A stretch of DNA of 64,000 nucleotides from Falciphora oryzae. Its lineage: Eukaryota > Ascomycota > Sordariomycetes > Magnaporthales > Magnaporthaceae. The position numbers were made by a program, and so were the translations under genes. This document shows positions 20,301 through 30,869 of this stretch, piece after piece. The stretch lies in the NCBI GenBank assembly GCA_000733355.1, contig JNVV01000027.1, positions 432,996-496,995 on the forward strand, in the 5' to 3' direction. Below the pieces are notes generated by a model, which was not told the origin of the DNA, did no database searches, and saw nothing but the letters and a program-made list of their open reading frames with translations. Position 1 is the stretch's first letter. Each line of letters starts with the position of its first letter.

Positions 20301-20950
20301 CGCAGGGCTACCGCTCACTCTGCTGCTGGCGCTGTTGATATACCCACACAGACCCTGGATCCGGCCGTCCAGCGGCGGCAACGAAGAGCGACCGAAGCCC
20401 AAGCCCAAGCTCAAGCCCAAGCCCAAACACATCACGCCCAGGGATCCTTACAGCCCGCTCAGGCTTTACAGTCGAGGCCTCCGAGGACGACGCAGGCTGC
20501 AGGCCCGAGCTTCTCGGGTCCTCCGCCAACAGCCGGCCCAACTAGCGGGCCGTCTGGAGCTGAGGCAGGACAGGGCATCTCGGCCGGAGAGTCTTCCTCC
20601 GGAGGCGCGGGACGACCATCCCCCATGCCTTTGAGCGTTAGGAGGCACTGTCGGCGCATTGGGAGGGGCTCATAAGCTTCTGGATCCGGAGATTGCAGCA
20701 ATATTTAGATGAAATTGAGCGTGATCCGCTGCCCCAGCAACTGTTGCGGCAGGTGACGGACCTGTCGGCCGCGGGCGCGACAGGGAAGAGGCGCCTCGAA
20801 CTCACGAGGACCTCGTGGGCCAACTTAAGGAGGCGATACCAGGTATCTTCGACTGGTATCAAACGGACCATTTGGGTCACGAAGCGTTGGTGGTGGAGAA
20901 ACAGACCCTGCCTTCTGCGAGCACCTGGAAATACCATCCGGATAAAACTT
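20301..20950 (+). pseudogene. Decayed coding continuation between the C2H2-like and HET sequences
   Basis: After the TAG at 20298-20300 the same frame stays open for 124 codons to a TAA at about 20671. It is Gln/Ala/Pro-rich, includes an (AQ)n run, and looks like natural low-complexity protein. In the next frame from about 20640 comes ALSAHWEGLISFWIRRL, then PLPQQLLRQVTDLSAAGA, a segment I associate with the N-terminal helical region of this HET-linked family. A further frame change follows near 20785. Three frames and two stops within 650 bp indicate decay, or an assembly problem, rather than splicing. Confidence 0.5.
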
Positions 20951-22920
20951 CTCTTCGACGATTGTTGCAGCGATCTGGCGGAAGAAGACCAACTCCCCTG
21001 ATCCTGATCTATTCCCGACCACTACCCACGACATCTGCAAGCAGTGTAGTACCTTGGGCATTTTGGACCCGGAGTTCAAGGCCGTCTATTCTGTGCACTG
21101 TCTGCAAGAGCAGGCGGACACTTGCAGGCCATGCCGTCTCTTTCTGAGCTCTCAGACACAGAATGTGGCCGCCCACGCAAGCACCGTCTCCTTCAAACGC
21201 AGCGGTTCATCGATCGAGGCACGAGGAAATCGATCTCGGATACTGTCCGTTTGCTGTAGCGTAGGGACAACCAGTAGCCCGCCAGCTTCCTCGGGCATCC
21301 CTATCGGACTGCCCAGGCTCCCAGACCCTGGAAGCCAAGCTCAGTTCCAAATAACCAGGCAATGGGTCGCCTCCTGCGATGCGGGACACCCCATGTACCA
21401 ACCACGCCACCCCGGAGCGAGTTTGAGCGCCTCGGGGAATTCGCTGTTGCCTGGGCGCCTCATCGACGTGGGGAAAGATGGCGAGGACGACATACGCCTT
21501 TGTGGGACCGACAGCAATTTCGAGATAGATCGTTATGTCATGCTCTCGCACCGATGGGGCAGCGGACGGGCCCTTTTCACCCGCCGAAACAACATTGAGC
21601 ACCACAAGCGAGGAATCGGCATTTCCAACCTTCCGCCCACCATCCGTGATGCCGTCAAAGTGACCCGAGCACTGGGACGGAGATACCTGCGGATCGACTG
21701 TCTTTGCATCCTCATGGAGGACTCGCTAGAGTTTGACCAGGATACTCGACGGATGGAAGAGGTGATCAGCGGTGCCCACTCCGTTATCTCTGCTGTTGTG
21801 GCCACCAGCCAGGAAAGCGGATTCTTAGGCCGACGGCGGCAGAGAGACTTCGTCACGCTCCCGGGACCCAGCTGGGTCGCAGGTGCCGCAGGTCCACGAG
21901 CGTATCTGCGAGAACATTGATCTTTTCGAGGACCAAATTCTGTGCTCGTTGCTTTTGAGGCGAGCATGGGTGCTTCAAGAACACGCGCTCGCCCGGCGAA
22001 CAATCTTCTCCGGCCCGGAGCAGGTATACTTTGAGTGTGGACAGGGGGTCTTCTGCGAGACGTTGTCTTTGATGACCAAGTGAGTGATCCGATATTCCCA
22101 CAGAAGCGGTGGTGTTCTGCCTGACGACTTGCTGACTGCGACTGCTTGTGCAATAGCAACGGAGCTGCCGTTCTGGGAGATCCAAACTTTCCGACCAAGC
22201 TCCTTGACCACTTCGGTTCCGGGCGAATCGACAGAGCGCTGTCTATCTACAAAATGTACTCGGGTCTCAGAGTTTACCCTGGAGCAGAACCGACATTTGG
22301 CTGTTCTTGGGATCGAAAATCGAATCCTGCGCGCACTCGATGCCCACGGCTGGTTTGGGCTCATTGACACGGGCAACGAAAATCGCCAGCGCGACATCTG
22401 CCGGAGTCTCCCGTGGCACGGCCCTCGAGACTCGGCCTTGGTGGAGTATTGGGTCACAGCTCCCGCACTGCGGTGGATAGACGCGTCGGGCCCGCAGTCG
22501 CCGGTGCCCTCGTGGTCGTGGATGGCGTATCTGGGCCGGATCGACTACTTGGACGTTGGCAAAGACGTCGTGTGGAAGTTCCCGCGTCTCGACGAGCCGT
22601 CTTCTTTGTTCACCATTGTATCGTGCGAGGCCGCCTTCGCGCTGGACGTGTGCGTCAGGGGCTTCGTCGGCGGCAACGGACCCTCCGAAGCGGACGATGG
22701 GGGGCTCATGTACGACAGGCCCGATGGCAAGACCCAGAATGTTGCTTGTGTGGTTCTGGGAGCCACCCCGGGCGAGGACACGATGCTCCTCGTCCTTCTC
22801 GTGTCGCCAGCGGGTCGCCTCATCGGCCAGCTCCCGGCATACGAGCGCGTCGGGGCGGGGAAAATACCCGAAGGCCGTGTGGCACCGGAGGAGACGGCCG
22901 CGCTTGCGAAACTGCGCTGA
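20951..22920 (+). pseudogene. HET-domain (heterokaryon incompatibility) gene, frameshifted
   Basis: The HET domain blocks are all present: CKQC...CRPCRLFL before the domain; RYVMLSHRWGSG; LPPTIRDAVKVTR...LRIDCLCI; and RRAWVLQEHALARRTIF. A likely intron lies at 22080-22156 (GTGAGT donor, CAATAG acceptor) and joins CETLSLMT to a GDPNFPTKLL segment. Two frame breaks remain: one at about 21870-21890, between TLPGPSW and the ERICENIDLFED segment, and one at about 22275-22290, between YSGLRVYPGAE and the NRHLAVLGIENR segment. The last frame runs to TGA at 22918-22920 and contains WIDASGP...PSWSWMAYLG, typical of the C-terminal region. HET-domain proteins trigger cell death on non-self recognition; this copy appears broken. 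No convincing start codon. Confidence 0.7.
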
Positions 22921-23071
22921 AGGAGACTCCTCGCACGCTAAGGGTATCCATCATACGCGCGTCGCTACGATATTGACCCATCTCCACATCGTTAATCAGC
23001 ACGGACTGCTTCATGTTGCTTCGGCCAATTATTTTATTGCGGTGATTAATCCCTAGGTGCCTTGGCCGCCT

Positions 23072-24715
23072 TCATTTCATCACCCTGTAGACCTGGTATT
23101 CATCTCCCGTGTTCACGGGGAGGATGTTGAAGGTCGCATACGAGTCGATGTTTTCTGGCTCGAGCACGTTGAACGCGTGGGCGGCATTCTTTTGTCGAGT
23201 GTTGACCCAGTACCCTCCAGCAGGGATGGTGATGTTCTTCCGCACGGCCTCCGTTGTGACGGCGGTCCTGACAATGCCCTCGTACTTGGACGATGGCAGC
23301 ACGGCCCCGGTGACGTTGAAGGCCTCTACCTGCCCCCTAAAGTCGGCGCGTAGCTCGTCGACAACCACGCCCGCGGCCCGGAGACGCTCGGCGGCGTCGT
23401 GCCAGGCGCGCGAAAACACGTACGCCTCGGGCCGGGCGCGCGTCAGGCTCGCGACGGCGGGCGTGGTGTTGAGGAAGGTGACGGGCACATCGACCAGCGT
23501 GCCGTTGCGGACGTCGACGAGGGTCCACGAGATGTTAGTCGGCCGCGGGGAATCCGTGACGACGATCTCGTCGTCGTTGGAAATGAAGTCGGCCCGCGCA
23601 TTTTCGACAATCGAATAAACCAGGGCAGCGTTGTCAGCAGCAGTCTGCACGAGGGCCTCCACCATGGTCAGGCCCGACGCGACGCGACGCTGGAAGTGCT
23701 GGTCCGCGAGCCCGATGCCCCTGGTTTCGGTCAGGAACATGACCGCCTGAGAGAGCGCCACCGAGGTGTCGCCCATTTTGGCGTCGCCCGTCGTCTCCTC
23801 GAGCAGGAGGCCGCCGTCGGGCGCGTCGGAGCCGACGACGTAGGGGCTCCAGCGCAGGCCGCGGGCCTCGAGCGCGGCGGCGATGGAGTCGGCGAAGAGG
23901 GTCTCGGACAGGCGGCGGATGTCGCGGTGGATGTTGAGGTTCTTCATGGCGGAGAACATGCCGTCCTGGGCCGGGTGCCAGCGGTCGGCCGTCGAGCCGT
24001 AGCCGCGCGTGGCTCCGTACTCGTGGCAGTCGACGCCGACGTGCGGGGCAAATTCCATAACGAGGCGCTTGATGTCGCGGGTCTGCTGGCGCGCGAGCTT
24101 GGTGTGGTCGCGGTTGGGGTCGAACGAGGTGGCCAGGTAGCGCTGGAAATAGGCGACGCCGTCCGGGTTGTAGCGCGGCAGCATCAGGATGTCGACCTTG
24201 TCGAGGATGGAGGCGGTCCATGTCGCGTTGGCGTCGAGCTTGCCCAGCAACGCGAGGAGGGCCTGGTCGCCGGCGGGCTCGTTGCCGTGGACGCCGCCCT
24301 GCATCCAGATGCGGACCTTTTCCGTCGAGTTGGCGCGGCTGGCCAGCCTGGCGCCGGCATTGGTTGCCAGGTTGGACGTCGAGAGGAAGACATAGGGCAG
24401 GGAACGGCCCTCCTCGGAGCGGAAGGTCGGGTTGTGGTATGCCATCCATTCATTGCGCGCGGCCAGGGTTTGGAGGAAGTGCTCCAGCGTGGGCTGGTCT
24501 GTTGGGCCAGAGGAACCGACGGCGAAAGTCTTGGGGACTGTCCCGGGACTTGCAAAGGCTGGAGACTGGAGCTCAACGTCCGCGACGGCCGGGAAGAGTC
24601 GCGCGACACTCTCACTGTCCTTGACGACGGGGACGCGGTTGTCTGCGTACTTCAGAGCCGCGGCGAGGCCCGCGCCCTGGAGAAGGGAAACGGCGAGAGT
24701 GTCATGACGACGCAT
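23072..24715 (-). CDS. Secreted M14-type zinc carboxypeptidase
   Basis: Single exon of 547 aa. The start was set at 24715, where a hydrophobic signal-like segment (LAVSLLQGAGLAAAL) follows; the frame is open further upstream but that extension has no features. Zinc ligands are His143 and Glu146 in GGVHGNEPAG and His231 in VDCHEYGA. RYNPDGV and DPNRDH supply the substrate-binding region, and Glu330 in FLTETRG fits the catalytic glutamate. A C-terminal extension of about 200 residues with sequons (NIS, NGT, NVT, NIT) follows and may be a beta domain. M14 enzymes remove C-terminal residues from peptides. With the two endo-/tripeptidyl proteases at 1-5 kb this makes three extracellular peptidases in the window. 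Confidence 0.82.
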   Translation of the reverse strand: MRRHDTLAVSLLQGAGLAAALKYADNRVPVVKDSESVARLFPAVADVELQSPAFASPGTVPKTFAVGSSGPTDQPTLEHFLQTLAARNEWMAYHNPTFRSEEGRSLPYVFLSTSNLATNAGARLASRANSTEKVRIWMQGGVHGNEPAGDQALLALLGKLDANATWTASILDKVDILMLPRYNPDGVAYFQRYLATSFDPNRDHTKLARQQTRDIKRLVMEFAPHVGVDCHEYGATRGYGSTADRWHPAQDGMFSAMKNLNIHRDIRRLSETLFADSIAAALEARGLRWSPYVVGSDAPDGGLLLEETTGDAKMGDTSVALSQAVMFLTETRGIGLADQHFQRRVASGLTMVEALVQTAADNAALVYSIVENARADFISNDDEIVVTDSPRPTNISWTLVDVRNGTLVDVPVTFLNTTPAVASLTRARPEAYVFSRAWHDAAERLRAAGVVVDELRADFRGQVEAFNVTGAVLPSSKYEGIVRTAVTTEAVRKNITIPAGGYWVNTRQKNAAHAFNVLEPENIDSYATFNILPVNTGDEYQVYRVMK

Positions 24716-25745
24716 CTTGCCGGAGTGCTCTCGACAAGGTGGCTGTGGGCGCAGACCAAGTGGAGGGGCGCGGCAGGGAGCCGCCTCGAGGAGGCGATCA
24801 CGTTTAAAATATTTTTGTGCCCCCCCCGACACCGGGAATTGCCTCGACCACTGCACCGGAGAGATAAGTCCATTCCGCTGATGGATAACAACGGTCTGGG
24901 CAGTGGCTGGCATTGTAACGTCATTTGAAGAGATTGACTCGATCTTCTCCGACCAGCCAGCCGGGATTAGGAAGGTCGTGACCGTGGGCGGGGATCGCCA
25001 AGACATGGACCCCGCCGGTCGGAGGTCGATCGCACGCGGAGAGTAGTTTGATGTCGGCAGTGCGGACGGCGTGCTTGGAGGACTTGCCCGAACCGGGCTA
25101 GGAGGCGGGCGGGATGTGGTCGTGCGTATCCCCGCAGGCCGGCCAGCCTGACGTCAAGTGCTTCCACATCCGGAGACAATATGGGCGGCGCAGAACACGA
25201 ACAAGGCGACACGGGCGAAAACATCGACTCGCCAATGGCGTGCGACAAAGACCTTGACGTCAACCACGCTGGCGTCCTTTGTTGCCTGATGCGGCATCCC
25301 GGTGCTCCCGTGGCTGTCCCAATACGAGCTCCGGGGCCACACATCAAATTCACTGGCGCTCCACAGCTGCAGCCAGCGTTGCATCCACCCGGCAACCAAC
25401 AATCGACGGCACTTGGTCAACCAGGCCTGATCTGGTATGGCGTCCTCCGATCGTCGTCAGATTTTGTTTGCTTCGCCGCAGTCCACCTATCGACATACGA
25501 GATCCTCCAGCCCGTGTGCGTGGTATTTTTGGCGCTCTTCTCAACGGCCAATCTCGTCGTCCTGCAACAGCGAATCTGCGATCCCGTGCATCCATCGCAT
25601 CCCACCGACAGGACACGAGCTGCCCCATTGCCAGATAACCATAAAAGGACAGGGAAGAGATCGCCAGGCGAACTAAAAGCAAACCATCAGTCTCCCACCC
25701 GCCATCCCCATCTCACACCACGCAACACCACCCCACACCACAAAC
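24716..25745. other. Intergenic, no gene seen
   Basis: Open frames on both strands here overlap each other and show no domain or start support. CATAAAAGG at 25640-25648 is a TATA-like element about 100 nt before the next gene, followed by a C-rich, pyrimidine-rich leader. Confidence 0.5.
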
Positions 25746-26453
25746 ATGCTCTTCTCGATACCAACAACACTCGCCGTGGCCCTTGGCCTCGGCCTAACCA
25801 CCGCCTCGCCCATTGCGGTGGCCCGCGCCGGCGGTCCGTCCATCATTGACGGCAAGGCCTTCCAGCTGGCCGCCCGCGGCGAGCTCGGCCCCCTGGACCC
25901 GGACAACGCCGCCTCCAACGCCTGGGTGCTCGGCCTGCAGCGCATCAGCCAGGGCGTCTACGCCTCCGTGGTGGTCCCGCGAGGCCGCAACAAGACCGAG
26001 AACCCGACCTTCTACTTCAACCGCACCGACGCCGACGGCCAGCAGACCCTCAACATCGACATCCCGGGCGTCTACCCTCTCGTCGCCAGCATAGCCGGCC
26101 ACGGCGAGGTGACTGACGACGACCACCCTGGCGAGCACGTCGTTTCCTTTAGCCCCGGCGGCTCGGGCGGCACCCCTGGCATGTACTGGTTTTACCGCTC
26201 CCCCGAGGCCATCCCCCTGCTTGGCGGCGGCCCCGCCCGCGTCGGCAGCTGGGCTGTGTGCCGCCGCCCCCTGCCGCTGGGGAGCGGCCCCACGGATTTT
26301 CTCCAGCCCCGCTACATCTACGAGGACGAGACGATCCCGTCCGGCTGCGCTTCTGTCGACTGGGTCGTCCTGTGCGCAGACATGGTCGAGCTGAAGCCTG
26401 GCGACAGCTGGAACCACGACTCGGCCGGCGATGTCAAGTGTGTCGCGCAGTGA
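25746..26453 (+). CDS. Secreted protein of unknown function, 235 aa
   Basis: Single exon. A clear signal peptide (MLFSIPTTLAVALGLGLTTA) is cleaved near ASP. The mature part has two N-glycosylation sequons (NKT, NRT), few cysteines (C268-type positions near the C-terminus: AVCRRP, SGCASVDW, VLCADM and KCVAQ), and Gly/Pro-rich beta-type sequence without repeats. Nothing in it is recognised as catalytic. Four C-terminal cysteines could form two disulfides. A TATA-like element lies about 100 nt upstream and the leader is pyrimidine-rich. It resembles the broad class of ascomycete secreted proteins with no assigned role. Confidence 0.75.
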   Translation: MLFSIPTTLAVALGLGLTTASPIAVARAGGPSIIDGKAFQLAARGELGPLDPDNAASNAWVLGLQRISQGVYASVVVPRGRNKTENPTFYFNRTDADGQQTLNIDIPGVYPLVASIAGHGEVTDDDHPGEHVVSFSPGGSGGTPGMYWFYRSPEAIPLLGGGPARVGSWAVCRRPLPLGSGPTDFLQPRYIYEDETIPSGCASVDWVVLCADMVELKPGDSWNHDSAGDVKCVAQ

Positions 26454-27758
26454 ACTGGGTAGCACAGAACAGTTTGAAGCATGACATGACCGCGACAATG
26501 ATGTTATTGGTGTTAGCGGCGTACACGGCAACGCGAAAAATAAGGACAATCACAGGGCGGATCAAGCCATCGAGAAGGTTTAGTTTCTTTGAGTAAATAA
26601 TTAATTATTATCAACATTGCCAATGCTTCCGTCGTCAAGTCTACTGGATCTTGGGACAATTAAAGGATATTCAACATGGCCTGCCTGCGCGGAAAGACCA
26701 AAGGACCCCTTTAGCAACGATTGTTACGACTGTTTCCGAGCACGCCGCCCTCGACCGGTACAGCCTCCACCGCCGGGCAGAGACAGAAGGAAACATCAAT
26801 CGAACCCCAGAGCTTGCGCGACAATGTCAATTGCAAACTACAAACAAAACATCTCCCCAATCCGCCCCCAAGTCCGTGGCCAACGTCTGACCCTGACAGC
26901 CAACACCGTGTTTCCATGCTCTTGGTGTCCTGAGAAGAGTTCTATTTTTTTTTTCTTTTTTTGCGTCTGCTCCATCGGAGCGCATTAATCTGGCCTCCAC
27001 TGGACAAGACAGGATAGTTTTTAGGTTTGTAGGTCGCTTGTTTACTTTGCATGTCGCGCCCTCGCAGGGACCTGGGCAACCCAGCTCCAATTCCTTCCTC
27101 GCCATGTCAAGGAGCGCAAGGAGCACCGACGTCATATCACCGTCGCGCAGGGTATCGCTGATTGGTGGGCGTGGAGCTTGAGGCACTGGCCAAATGGCAT
27201 AAGCCTCGAGGGCAAAGGTCGGCTTCGGTAGCACTCCGTGGTCGCATGGCTTTCCACGCCACAGCGGGGCGCTTCGCTTTTTTTGAAGACGCCAAATCGG
27301 GATCAATCTTGTCGCGAGTTTCTATTTTGAACGCATTTCCCCCATGCGCTGCCCTTGTGCAGATCCCGGCGCTTTAGCCACCCGCAGCAACCCCACGACT
27401 CGTGGCGAGGGTCCCTCCACTGTCTCGGTCACCGCGGGTAGCTGCCATCAATACTACTCTCGCAAAGGCCTAAGCTTATGTGCCTATTTTGGCAATCGAG
27501 AATGCCTGACCAGATTGGAAATAGCAGCGCCCACGAGAGGCTCAAAGGACGACGAAGCAGCATAATACGTCGCTTTCCGACCTCGATAAATCTTTTCAAC
27601 TCCCTTCTCCATCACCACCCACCAGCTTCTCAGCCTCTCCTTTTTTGGCCATCAACCACCTCATCTGACCAACAGCTCCTTCGATTCTATTTACTCGTCT
27701 CGGTACCCATCAAACCACCTCCATCAACATTTCTCTCATCCACCAACCACAAAGCAAA
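26454..27758. other. Intergenic, no gene seen
   Basis: About 1.3 kb with short T-rich runs (near 26944-26961) and no supported ORF. The last 170 nt are the leader of the next gene, with GATAAATC at about 27585 and a strongly pyrimidine-rich stretch. Confidence 0.5.
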
Positions 27759-28103
27759 ATGTACTTCTCCAAGACCGCCGCCGGCACCGCCCTCCTGGCC
27801 CTCCTGGCCGCCTCCCAGGTCGCCGCCGCGCCCCTGTCCACCGCCGACAGCGTCGCCCCCGTCCACATCGCACAGCGCGGCCTCTCAGCGTCCGCCGCCG
27901 CCGCTGCCGCCGCCAAGATGCTCGCCGCCCGCGCCGAGGAGGCCGCCGTTATCGACGAGGAGGCCGACGAGGCTCCCGTCGACGAGGAGCCCGAGCAGCC
28001 CGCCCCCAGGCTGAGCACTCGGGCACGGAAGCCCAACGCTTCCGGCCGCGGGCGCGGCATCAGGCTCGCCGTGTGCGGCACGGGCCAGTGGTCGGGCTGC
28101 TAA
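27759..28103 (+). CDS. Small Ala-rich secreted protein ending in a two-Cys loop, 114 aa
   Basis: Single exon. Signal peptide MYFSKTAAGTALLALLAASQVAA. The central part is Ala-rich (SASAAAAAAAK), then acidic (DEEADEAPVDEEPEQ), then basic (RLSTRARKPNASGRGRG), and the protein ends IRLAVCGTGQWSGC. Its only two cysteines bracket the last nine residues, so the mature end is likely a small disulfide loop. The acidic-then-basic layout is that of a secreted precursor whose C-terminal peptide is released after basic residues, but no classical KR site is present. The family is unknown. A long pyrimidine-rich leader precedes the ATG. Confidence 0.65.
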   Translation: MYFSKTAAGTALLALLAASQVAAAPLSTADSVAPVHIAQRGLSASAAAAAAAKMLAARAEEAAVIDEEADEAPVDEEPEQPAPRLSTRARKPNASGRGRGIRLAVCGTGQWSGC

Positions 28104-28356
28104 ACGCCCGGTTCGCTGCTCCCTGGGCCAGCGGCGCGATGAAGCCATCAGCCTCGATTTTCCCATCTCTGTCAGCGTTGGAATTCACGGAAGCATGGAG
28201 TTTCTGCATTTACCCTTCTCTTCTTGAACCACCTTTTTGTTGTTTTGTTTTCTTTTGCTTTTTTTTTCTTTCTTTTTTTCTTTCCTTTCTTCTTCACTGC
28301 TTCTTTTCGGGGGTACTCTTCTGTAGCCATTCTTTAGCGTTTCAAATCAAGGTTTC

Positions 28357-28666
28357 TGTTGGATTATTATTCCAGCATTATTCCGGCGCATGCACTTGAG
28401 GGATCTGGAAGGCTGGAAGGCTTGGGAGGCCCGAGCCCTCCGGGGCCCACGGGGCCCACAGGGCCCCCGTGACCTGGAGGGCCAAGCCCTGTTAGCAATG
28501 TATATAAGGGGCTTAGTTGCCCTCCCCTTTGGCAGATAGATCCCTTTCCTCTTCACGCACACAATAGAGGATTCCAACCATCGTTAGGATCCGTGTTCGT
28601 CACTCCTGGGAGATCTCCGTGCCCGGCCCCCATTGGGGCTAACAGGAGTACCAACTCCTACCGACA
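28357..28666 (-). repeat. Solo LTR, family A, intact (310 bp)
   Basis: Begins TG and ends CA, and is flanked by a perfect 5-bp duplication GTTTC (28352-28356 and 28667-28671). It matches the sequences at 33745-34044 and 60044-60341 in reverse orientation. It contains a TATATAAGG promoter-type motif. No internal retrotransposon sequence adjoins it, so it is a recombined solo LTR. It is GC-rich and shows no RIP damage compared with the copy at 60 kb. Confidence 0.85.
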
Positions 28667-28671
28667 GTTTC

Positions 28672-29536
28672 CTTTGCTTGCTTCAGCTGTTTTGTTCAGG
28701 ACTCTATGCGACGATGTGCCGTGACTCGCCTGCCACGCTTTAAAAGGTTGCTGGAGATATCCAGTGCTGTCCTTGTCGCGGAGCCCGTCAACCCACATAC
28801 CCCGCCACGTGCCTGAATAGCCTAAGAGGGCGAGTGCATTGATGGCTGATATCGATGCCGCCTCGCCCGGAGAGGCATCACCTTTGTAGCACGGATTTCC
28901 TAGCAGGAGCGGTTCTGAAGTTCAGCTACATCCCTAGATTCACGAAAAGCGAAAAGCTCCAGCCCCCTCTGGACTTCCTGATGTGTTGACACACTTTTTG
29001 CACAAAGAGTGGCGATGGTAGAGGTGTTGACAGGTTGGCAGTGATGTGATTCCTTCCCTTGACGAATTGTAATACACATGCGACCGTTCAACCATTCCTC
29101 GTTTTTTTCCCTCCTGGTGATCTCCCATGACACAATCTAAAGGCCTCTGTCCTCATCCGCTCTCTCCTTGGATTCGACTGTCCATCCCTCGGCCCATCAG
29201 AGCCCCATCATATAGTCGATACCAGAGGTATCACTAGGATTGCGACTCGGATTGCTCACGATGCCAAGAAAAGGCGAGGAATGAACATTGTTAGTATGGA
29301 GGGACTTTCTTCTCCCAATAAAACGACCCACGAACCAAGAACCAGAGAGGAACCAGAGAAAAGAGACGAGGAAAAAGATCTTTTGGCGTAAAAACCATGC
29401 AGATCCCTCAGCTGTCAGAATAATTCCGTCTCAACAGGTACCAAAGGTTCCAAAGAAAAGAAAAAAATCATCCCAAAGAAAATGACTCGCCACAAGAAGC
29501 AACGGAAGAAGGAGAGCTGTTCAGAACCAGGGTGAC
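28672..29536. other. Intergenic, no gene seen
   Basis: No supported ORF. Short open frames at 28900-29133 on the minus strand lack any feature. Purine-rich stretches (29330-29480) precede the small gene on the minus strand and are probably its 3' flank. Confidence 0.4.
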
Positions 29537-30270
29537 CTAGAACAAACGTGAGCCGCAAAGAAGGGGATGAGGCCTTAGTCGGATCCATTCGAGGTCGGCT
29601 TTCCCGGTCCTTCGCCCACAAGCCCTCCTTCTCTCGCTTTGGCTTAACAAACTCCTCCACTCCATGAACCAAGTCGCAAGTTTGCGGATCTCCTCGTCCG
29701 TGATCACTCGATGCAGCCCCCACAAAACCTCCCGAGCCTGGAACTCATCCTTGGAAATATCCAGAAGATGGTTCGCCAGCCCAGTTCCGCCTGGCAAACG
29801 CAGCGCGTGCGGATTCGTCGGCTTCGCGGCGAGGCCAACCTGGCGTTATTATCGATATCAGCCGCTGTGTGAGAGGTATGCGTAAGGGGGAGATGACTCC
29901 TACCTGGGTCTTAGCCCAGGAGCATGAAAACCAGACCTCCGACACGCTCGGCATGGTCGGCCACAATCCTCTCCGATGCCGCCTTGTTGACTCCGATTGT
30001 GCGCAATGTCGACATCATTTTTGCCAGCACTATGTCCTGTACAAGGACAGGATTGGCCTCCATGTCCGGCGACATGATGGCCTTTTTGATTTGCCTACGC
30101 ATTTTGCGAATCTTTGGCGACGCCATGGTATTTGCCATGAGATCCGAGATCCCGTTTCGGTGGCCGAATCGCTCGTTGATTCCCATAGTAACCGCGCCAG
30201 CGGCGAACTCCCCGATTGCTCGCGCTTTGGTCTCGAGCGTGGCCCGGCCAGCCGGCTGAGAGGTGGCCAT
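29537..30270 (-). CDS. Small basic protein of unknown family, structure uncertain
   Basis: The first coding block starts at ATG 30270 (MATSQPAGRATLETKARAIG) and runs about 119 aa, helical and basic (KIRKMRRQIKKAIMS), to VGGLVFMLLG followed by TAA. A second block downstream on the same strand (about 29840 to 29537) reads LAAKPTNPHALRLPGG...ITDEEIRKLATWFMEW. The two look like parts of one protein, and a CCAG acceptor stands before the second. No donor joins the frames without the TAA, so the junction is unresolved: an unusual splice, or a stop mutation. No function can be assigned. A related, broken copy lies 0.6-1.7 kb away. Confidence 0.45.
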
Positions 30271-30869
30271 ATTGAAGGACAGATAGTACTGTGTAGCTTG
30301 CCAAGGATATCTGGAATGCAGCTGGGTAGGGTGGTATGTCAGAGCCGCTTGAAAATTAGCTTGAAGCTTGGGTCGCTGCACTTACTTTCGTGTCTTTAGC
30401 ACTTTAGTGAGGGTTGGTCTTGGGGGGGCGGGCCGCCGCCAGTATAGGGTCCTGGTCCAGAGAACAAAGCAAAATATGGTAGTGAGAAATTCGCGGTTGT
30501 CTTGAAGAAGTTGGGAACAGGCATTGATGCTCGGCGCTTGCCGGTTGGTTGTGTAGCTGAGAAAGCGAGGAGAAACGACGGAGCTAGGTCGTTCCTGAGT
30601 ATTGTGCGGAAGAACCGGAAACGACACCGGGGGACAGGATTAGAAAAAAAAATAAAGTCGCACGGAAGGTTTTTTTTCCAAAGATTATGTCATTGGTGGG
30701 TTGTTCCAGTTTCCATCCGATGTTCCGCTATGAGGTAATGCCTCAGCGCTGCCTGTCGCTGAGTTGACGGAAGAGAACAATCCCGTCCTGGTTTCAGTTG
30801 TTGCCTCCTGTGTCTCTAGCACCACTCTCCCCCTCTGCTGTTTAAATTGTTACCCGAACCAGCCAGAGG

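Noticed and set aside
23399..24928. 509-codon plus-strand ORF
   Set aside because: Antisense to the M14 carboxypeptidase, whose zinc ligands are intact; no features of its own.
24716..25006. N-terminal extension of the carboxypeptidase
   Set aside because: The secretion signal begins at 24715; the extra 97 codons have no family features.
25181..25849. 222-codon plus-strand ORF
   Set aside because: Overlaps the start of the secreted 235-aa gene in another frame and is of low complexity.
25794..26549. 251-codon minus-strand ORF
   Set aside because: Complement of the secreted 235-aa gene; Val/Gly/Ala-rich shadow.
27478..28014. 178-codon Pro/Ser-rich ORF
   Set aside because: Different-frame reading of the pyrimidine-rich leader and start of the 114-aa secreted gene.
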